The notes under the pieces were generated by a model. That model was not told the origin of the DNA. It worked only from the letters and a program-made list of their open reading frames with translations, and ran no database searches. Below, in pieces: positions 7,218 through 11,509 of a DNA stretch of 11,509 nt (positions within the stretch are counted from its first letter, which is position 1; each line of letters opens with the position of its first letter). Position numbers and translations under genes: made by a program. Origin of the DNA: Bacteroidales bacterium (GTDB taxonomy: Bacteria; Bacteroidota; Bacteroidia; Bacteroidales; JAOZQN01); contig JAOZTW010000095.1 of the NCBI GenBank assembly GCA_029938985.1, positions 1-11,509 on the forward strand, read 5' to 3'.

Positions 7218-7910
7218 ATGAATTCAAAATGTGAAGGGTGCATTGACAATAAAGATAGCATTTTCAGTGTTTTAACTGATAAAGAAAAATTATTTCTTAA
7301 AGAAAATATAGCCTGTGTTCACTATAAAAAGGGCGAAAACATCTTTAAAGAGGGATTTAAACCTTATGGGTTGATTTTATTATCCAAAGGAAAAGTGAAA
7401 ATTTTTAAAGAAGGAATTGGAGGACGTGAACAAATTGTAAGACTTGCTAAAGCTAATGATTTTATTGGTTTTAGAGCTTTGTTTGCAGACGATTATTATA
7501 ATGCTTCGGCTATTGCATTAGATAATTCTTCTATTTGTATAATTGATAAAAAAAAGTTACTAACTTTAATACATGCAAATAGTAATTTGGCATTGCAAAT
7601 AATAAAACAGATTGCAAAAGATTTAGGAGAAGCCGAAAGAAGAACAATTTCATTGACCCAAAAACATTTAAGAGGAAGATTAGCAGAGTCGTTGTTGGTG
7701 CTTGCAAATACTTATGGTTTAGAGAAAGACAAACAAACTCTTAAAGTAAAGCTTCCACGAGAAGATCTTGCAAATTTATCTAATATGACTGCTTCAAATG
7801 CGATTAAAACACTTTATGGTTTTGCCGACGAAAAAGTAGTTGAACTACAAGGAAAACTTATTAAAATTATAAAAATGTCTGAATTAGAAAAAATTAGTGA
7901 ACTTGGATAA
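7218..7910 (+). CDS. Crp/Fnr family transcriptional regulator with FNR-like cysteines
   Basis: A 230-residue DNA-binding regulator of normal length for the family. It has an N-terminal cyclic-nucleotide-binding-type beta-roll (about 15-115, with KKGENIFKEG at 37-46 and GDF-like NDFIGF at 80-85), a long dimerisation helix (about 117-143) and a C-terminal winged helix (KLPREDLANLSNMTASNAIKT, about 178-198). Cysteines are C5, C8, C33 and C107. By my alignment with remembered E. coli FNR, C5 and C8 match FNR C20 and C23 and C107 (SSICII) matches C122, while FNR C29 is replaced by D13 or S14. Whether an Fe-S cluster binds is therefore open. The recognition helix lacks the FNR Glu209/Arg213 pair (Ser and Lys here), so targets probably differ from the FNR box. 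The last 14 bases overlap recX. Ligand unknown. Confidence 0.93.
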   Translation: MNSKCEGCIDNKDSIFSVLTDKEKLFLKENIACVHYKKGENIFKEGFKPYGLILLSKGKVKIFKEGIGGREQIVRLAKANDFIGFRALFADDYYNASAIALDNSSICIIDKKKLLTLIHANSNLALQIIKQIAKDLGEAERRTISLTQKHLRGRLAESLLVLANTYGLEKDKQTLKVKLPREDLANLSNMTASNAIKTLYGFADEKVVELQGKLIKIIKMSELEKISELG

Positions 7911-8358
7911 CTTAAAAAAAGCACTTGGAAAAGCTAAAAACTTGTGTAGCAAAAAAGAAATGTGTGTTTTTGATATAATGAAAAAATTAAATAACTGGGA
8001 GTTAAACGATTTTGAGAAAGAAGACATTGTATTAAAACTTGTAGAAGCTAACTATATTGACGAACAAAGATACGCCAAAGCTTTTGTTAACGACAAATTT
8101 AAGTTTAATAAGTGGGGAAAAATAAAAATAAAATATCATTTAAAACAAAAGAGAATTTCGGATAATTATATTAACAAGGCAATTTTAAAAATTGAAGACG
8201 CTGAATATTATAATACTCTGCGTAAACTTATTGCTAATAAAATGTTGTCTTTTAAAGAAGGGAAAACGAATAAAAATAAAGAAAAAATTATTCGTTTTGC
8301 TCAAACACGAGGTTTTGAACTTGATATAATATTTGAAGTATTAAATAAGGCATATTAA
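7897..8358 (+). CDS. recX: Regulatory protein RecX
   Basis: RecX binds RecA filaments and modulates recombination and the SOS response in the cytoplasm. The 153-residue product has the expected all-helical three-repeat make-up: an N-terminal helix followed by DIMKKLNNWEL, then the hallmark YIDEQRYAKAF (53-63) and GKIKIKYHLKQKRI (74-87), and a C-terminal repeat with RFAQTRGFELDIIFEVL. The start is GTG at 7897, 14 bases inside the end of the upstream regulator gene in another frame. Later ATGs would remove the first helix, so GTG (or TTG at 7903) is preferred. The overlap suggests translational coupling. recA is not adjacent. The last codons and stop form part of an 18-bp inverted-repeat arm. 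Confidence 0.92.
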   Translation: MNLDNLKKALGKAKNLCSKKEMCVFDIMKKLNNWELNDFEKEDIVLKLVEANYIDEQRYAKAFVNDKFKFNKWGKIKIKYHLKQKRISDNYINKAILKIEDAEYYNTLRKLIANKMLSFKEGKTNKNKEKIIRFAQTRGFELDIIFEVLNKAY

Positions 8359-8373
8359 AATAAATAATTAACT

Positions 8374-8391
8374 AAGGAATGATACAATTAT
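8374..8391 (+). repeat. Dispersed 18-bp repeat after recX
   Basis: AAGGAATGATACAATTAT begins 15 bases after the recX stop and is repeated exactly at 11465-11482, where it starts inside the stop codon of the ubiA-like gene. The core AATGATACAATTAT occurs again at 11493-11506. Both full copies sit directly downstream of genes. Confidence 0.65.
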
Positions 8392-8428
8392 GTGATTACA
8401 AACCAGCTGATTAAAGAAATACAATTGA

Positions 8429-8454
8429 GTAAAAACTTCTGTATGAGTACATAT
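8429..8454 (+). repeat. Diverged dispersed repeat, copy B
   Basis: Begins GTAAAAACTT and matches 6644-6669 at 21 of 26 positions, mostly with transition differences. It runs into the right arm of the 18-bp inverted repeat. Function unknown. Confidence 0.4.
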
Positions 8455-8506
8455 TTATTTTAATATGCCAAAAAAAACAAAAAATAACTTTTAATTTTAT
8501 TAAAAC

Positions 8507-9232
8507 ATGAAATATATAACTACAATTTATATGTGGATGGTGGCTTTCACATTTTTCTTATGGATATCAATATTTACCATTATTGCCTCAAAGTTTATCA
8601 CACCAGATAAAATTTATCCATACACATCTGTATTGTTTCGCTTGTTTTTTAAATTTCTTTTCATTAAAGTTGAAGTAGTTAATAAAGAAGAAGTTGATAC
8701 AAGTAAAAGCTATATTTTTATGCCCAATCACAATAGCATGTTTGATGTGTTTTTGGCAGGTGCATTTATTCCTGTTTATGTGAATGCTTTGGAGGCAGAA
8801 AGTCATTTTAAATGGTTTTTTTATGGTTCAGTAATAAAAGCTTACGGACAAATACCAATTAGTAGAACTAATCCAAGAAGTGCAATAAGAAGTTTTAATA
8901 TTGCAAAAGAACGACTCAAAATGGGACGTTCAACAATTGTATTTCCCGAAGGACACCGCTCCAAAAATGGGGAATTACAAAGATTTAAAAAAATTCCTTT
9001 TCGTTTTGCCAAAGATGCAAATGTGGATTTAATTCCAATAGGTTTTTCTGGAGTACATGCTATTAGTCCAGAAGCTAATAAGTGGCTTAAACCTGGAAAA
9101 ATAAAAGTTCATTTTGGTAAAAAAATTACAAAAGAAGAAATAAAAGAACTTTCGGTAGAAGAGCTAATGAATATGACCAGAGAACGAGTTTATGATTTAG
9201 TTGATGATTTTAAAGTTAAAGTAACAGATTAA
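8507..9232 (+). CDS. plsC: 1-acyl-sn-glycerol-3-phosphate acyltransferase (PlsC family)
   Basis: Transfers an acyl chain to lysophosphatidic acid at the membrane, giving phosphatidic acid for phospholipid synthesis. The 241-residue length is normal. It starts with a membrane helix (about 5-30). The four acyltransferase blocks are present: NHNSMFD with catalytic H75 and D80 (HX4D), GQIPISR (114-120), FPEGHRS (146-152; His replaces the common Thr of FPEGTRS) and LIPIGFSG (175-182). No Shine-Dalgarno precedes the ATG, which fits Bacteroidetes. It is the first gene of a tight three-gene plus-strand run, with a 12-base gap to the next gene. Acyl-donor preference and exact substrate cannot be read from the sequence. 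Confidence 0.92.
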   Translation: MKYITTIYMWMVAFTFFLWISIFTIIASKFITPDKIYPYTSVLFRLFFKFLFIKVEVVNKEEVDTSKSYIFMPNHNSMFDVFLAGAFIPVYVNALEAESHFKWFFYGSVIKAYGQIPISRTNPRSAIRSFNIAKERLKMGRSTIVFPEGHRSKNGELQRFKKIPFRFAKDANVDLIPIGFSGVHAISPEANKWLKPGKIKVHFGKKITKEEIKELSVEELMNMTRERVYDLVDDFKVKVTD

Positions 9233-9244
9233 AAAAACTTTTTT

Positions 9245-10495
9245 ATGAAAAATAAAATATACATAATATTTTTTTTGCTTTTATTAGTTGCTTGTATTCC
9301 AACAAGTTCTACTTATACAGGTAGTACCAACGATGTTTCGGATATCTATAATCCAGGAAGCACTTCTATTCATCCAAAATATGAATTGTTTCACGAAAAC
9401 GATAGTGTGTCAATACTTTATGTTTATTTATACACTCCCGAATTGGGGTATATCACATCTGGAGCTAATTCGCAAGCAAGAGCAAAAATTAAGATAAATT
9501 ATAAAGTTATGGCATCGTTTCAAAACAAAGCAATAATTGATACTGCTACAAAAATTATTAATATTAAAAAAGAAAAAGACCGACTTTCTTTTGTTACAAA
9601 AATTAATTTAAAATCCAATCATTTAGAGAATTATATTCTCCAAGTTTTCATAAAAGATATTAATAAAAATAGGTCTAATTTAGAATTTATTTATGTTGAT
9701 AAAACAGATAAAAATTCCTCTCAAAATTTCTTATTAAAATATCCAAATAATTCAAATCCTATTTTTAATGACTATATAGCTTCTAAACAAAAATGCAATA
9801 TAGAATATAGAAAACCTGTTGATAATCTATATATTACAAGATTTGACTTGGACAGTAGTCTGTCTTCGCCACCGTTTTCATCGCTTAAAAACGAACATAG
9901 GTTCAAAAAAGATACCGCCATAAGTATTAAATATGAAAATAGCATAAATTTTGATTATAGCAAACAGGGAGTTTATTTTATTCAAACAGATAGGGAAAGT
10001 AAACATGGAAAAACAATAATAAATTTGGGAGATGACTATCCGTTAGTTCAGACCTCAAGCAAAATGCTTGAACCGTTGCAGTATCTAACTACTTCTGAGG
10101 AGTTTAAACACATGTTAAAACAACCAAATAAGAAAATTGTTGTAGATAATTTTTGGTTAAACACTACAGATAATATAAATATGGCTAAAGAAATGATTCG
10201 CATATTTTATAGCAGAGTGTTTTATTCAAATATTTTATTTACATCGTACAAAGAAGGTTGGAAAACAGATAGAGGAATGATTTATATAATTTTAGGTCCA
10301 CCAAGATATCTTTATATTGGTGATAATTACGAAAAATGGGTTTACGATGACAATGATGCTAATTTTTTTCATATAAATTTTAAAAAGAAAAAGCATAAGT
10401 TCACTGAAAATAATTTTATTTTGGAGCGAGGAGTGAAATATAAAGATTATTGGACTGAAGCAGTTGCATATTGGAGAGAAGGAAAGATATATTAA
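9245..10495 (+). CDS. GWxTD domain-containing lipoprotein
   Basis: A 416-residue predicted lipoprotein: hydrophobic signal followed by the lipobox LLVAC, with lipidation expected at C17, so it should be anchored in the envelope. The C-terminal part carries the family signature GWKTD at 338-342, followed by RGMIYIILGPP and YEKWVYDD, which defines the GWxTD domain found mainly in Bacteroidetes and some other phyla. The middle (about 90-290) is a diverged, probably beta-rich region with no motif I recognise. The domain has no established biochemical function that I know of. It lies between plsC and a ubiA-like gene, 12 and 17 bases away, so co-transcription is likely and an envelope role is plausible. 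Confidence 0.9.
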   Translation: MKNKIYIIFFLLLLVACIPTSSTYTGSTNDVSDIYNPGSTSIHPKYELFHENDSVSILYVYLYTPELGYITSGANSQARAKIKINYKVMASFQNKAIIDTATKIINIKKEKDRLSFVTKINLKSNHLENYILQVFIKDINKNRSNLEFIYVDKTDKNSSQNFLLKYPNNSNPIFNDYIASKQKCNIEYRKPVDNLYITRFDLDSSLSSPPFSSLKNEHRFKKDTAISIKYENSINFDYSKQGVYFIQTDRESKHGKTIINLGDDYPLVQTSSKMLEPLQYLTTSEEFKHMLKQPNKKIVVDNFWLNTTDNINMAKEMIRIFYSRVFYSNILFTSYKEGWKTDRGMIYIILGPPRYLYIGDNYEKWVYDDNDANFFHINFKKKKHKFTENNFILERGVKYKDYWTEAVAYWREGKIY

Positions 10496-10512
10496 TAATT
10501 AAATAAATAAAA

Positions 10513-11466
10513 ATGTTATTAAATTTTATAAAACTTGTAAGGCTACCTAATTTAATTATAGTAGCTGCTATTCAGTATATTATGAGATGGTGTATTGTAA
10601 ATCCATTACTTGTAACAAATGGATTTGAACATCAATTTGATGAGTTAAGTTTTGCCTTGTTGGTATTGTCCACAGTTCTAATAACTGCATCTGGCTACAT
10701 AATAAACGATTATTTTGATACCGAGTCGGATTTATACAATAAACCAGATAGAGTTACTGTAGGAAAATCTATAAGTAAAAAAAGAGCAATGAATATTCAT
10801 ATAGCATTGAATGTTATTGCAGTAGCAATTAGTTTTTATATTTCAATTAAAATAGGAATTTTTAAACTCGGTTTTGTATTTGTGATAATTGCAGGTTTAT
10901 TATGGTTTTATTCCTCGTCCTACAAACGACAGTTTTTAATAGGAAATTTAATAATTGCACTCCTAATAGGATTAGTTCCATTTATGGTTGCAATATTTGA
11001 AGTACCTACATTAAATCAGGTATATAGAGATAGTCTAATTCAAACAAGCCGTAATTTTAACCAAATAATATTTTGGATAGCAGGTTTTTCATTTTTTGCA
11101 TTTTTTGTAACTTTAATTAGAGAGATTATTAAAGATATAGAAGATTTAGAAGGAGATTTTACTTTTGGAAGTAATACTTTGCCAATAATAATTGGTGTTT
11201 TTTACTCAAAAATAATTGTAATATCATTAATTGTACTAACAATTGTAGCACTTTATTTTGTGCATTTTTCTTATATCGGAAATCTTAACTCATTAATTTA
11301 TATTTCGGTTTTACTTGTAATCCCTTTTTTGTTTCTTATTTACAAATTGATACTTGCAAAAACAAAAGAAAATTTTCATTTTGCAAGTAATGTTGTGAAA
11401 ATAATTATGGTACTTGGAATATTATATTCGTTTGTAGTTCGTTTTAATACTCTAAATTATTTGTAA
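10513..11466 (+). CDS. UbiA family prenyltransferase, possibly geranylgeranylglycerol-phosphate geranylgeranyltransferase-like
   Basis: An integral membrane enzyme that moves a polyprenyl group from its diphosphate to an acceptor. The 317 residues are mostly hydrophobic, with about eight or nine membrane helices. Both metal-binding Asp motifs are present: NDYFDTESD (N65, D66, D69, D73), followed by NKPDR (76-80), and the second loop KDIEDLEGD (D208, D211, D215), followed by GSNTLPI. The NDYFD and NKPDR style is typical of the Bacteroidetes UbiA proteins usually labelled as the archaeal-type DGGGP synthase; MenA, UbiA proper or heme O synthase are less likely by motif style. The acceptor cannot be fixed from sequence. 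It is the last gene of the plsC run, and its stop codon overlaps a dispersed repeat. Confidence 0.88.
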   Translation: MLLNFIKLVRLPNLIIVAAIQYIMRWCIVNPLLVTNGFEHQFDELSFALLVLSTVLITASGYIINDYFDTESDLYNKPDRVTVGKSISKKRAMNIHIALNVIAVAISFYISIKIGIFKLGFVFVIIAGLLWFYSSSYKRQFLIGNLIIALLIGLVPFMVAIFEVPTLNQVYRDSLIQTSRNFNQIIFWIAGFSFFAFFVTLIREIIKDIEDLEGDFTFGSNTLPIIIGVFYSKIIVISLIVLTIVALYFVHFSYIGNLNSLIYISVLLVIPFLFLIYKLILAKTKENFHFASNVVKIIMVLGILYSFVVRFNTLNYL

Positions 11467-11509
11467 GGAATGATACAATTATTCAAAGATACAATGATAC
11501 AATTATTCT
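11465..11509 (+). repeat. 24-bp-period tandem repeat, cut by window end
   Basis: AATGATACAATTATTC occurs at 11469-11484 and again, identically, at 11493-11508, a 24-base period with spacer AAAGATAC. The first unit with its AAGG lead matches 8374-8391. The array starts inside the ubiA-like stop codon and continues past the window, so its length is unknown. Confidence 0.65.

Larger units (their letters stand above)
8349..8469. repeat. 121-bp segment bounded by an 18-bp perfect inverted repeat
   Basis: GGCATATTAAAATAAATA (8349-8366) is the exact reverse complement of TATTTATTTTAATATGCC (8452-8469). The left arm contains the last two and a half recX codons and its stop. The 85-base centre holds the dispersed repeat at 8374-8391 and the one at 8429-8454. 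No T tract follows either arm and no clear target duplication flanks it. It could be a MITE-like remnant, an inverted duplication of the recX end, or a long hairpin protecting the recX mRNA. Confidence 0.6.

Noticed and set aside
8349..8469. Inverted repeat as an intrinsic terminator for recX
   Set aside because: The loop would be 85 bases, and the right arm is followed by an A tract, not a T tract, on the transcribed strand.
8485..8492. TAACTTTT as a -7 promoter box for plsC
   Set aside because: It misses the final G of TAnnTTTG, lies only 14 bases before the start codon and has no -33 partner.
8588..8806. Minus-strand open frame of 72 codons inside plsC
   Set aside because: It lies opposite the plsC catalytic region, including the HX4D motif, and its product has no recognisable features.
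9288..9497. Plus-strand open frame of 69 codons inside the GWxTD lipoprotein gene
   Set aside because: It is an alternate frame of a gene with a clear lipobox and domain signature.
11465..11509. 24-bp-period repeat as a possible CRISPR start
   Set aside because: The spacer is only 8 bases and partly repeats the unit itself (GATACAA), so it is a simple tandem repeat.

Overview
The window looks like chromosomal DNA of a low-G+C member of the Bacteroidetes (Bacteroidota). Three things point there: a lipoprotein with a GWxTD domain, a very long secreted alpha-2-macroglobulin of the Bacteroidetes type, and start codons preceded by A/T-rich sequence without Shine-Dalgarno motifs. The -7 promoter-like strings of the form TAnnTTTG also fit. 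The genus cannot be told from the sequence alone.

Layout. Positions 1-241 are non-coding and packed with short GTAG-plus-hairpin repeats in alternating orientation, like REP elements. A 2058-residue alpha-2-macroglobulin gene fills 242-6418 on the minus strand. A 262-bp intergenic stretch follows; it holds a terminator-like hairpin in the leader of that gene, a perfect 6+1+6 palindrome and weak promoter candidates. Next, still on the minus strand, is a small three-helix membrane protein (6681-7112). A 105-bp A/T-rich divergent region separates it from the plus-strand genes: a Crp/Fnr-family regulator (7218-7910) overlapped by recX (7897-8358), then a 148-bp gap with an 18-bp perfect inverted repeat and a dispersed repeat, then plsC (8507-9232), a GWxTD lipoprotein (9245-10495) and a UbiA-family prenyltransferase (10513-11466). 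The window ends inside a 24-bp-period tandem repeat.

How the genes may work together. plsC, the GWxTD lipoprotein gene and the ubiA-like gene are separated by 12 and 17 bases and are probably one operon with an envelope or lipid theme (phosphatidate synthesis, an outer-envelope lipoprotein, prenyl transfer). The Crp/Fnr regulator and recX overlap and are probably translationally coupled. The alpha-2-macroglobulin is expected to act outside the cytoplasm as a protease trap.

I found no complete mobile element, CRISPR array, defence island or RNA gene. The less ordinary content lies in the intergenic repeats, in the regulator's FNR-like cysteines, and in the regulator-recX overlap. No coding gene here is clearly a new system.
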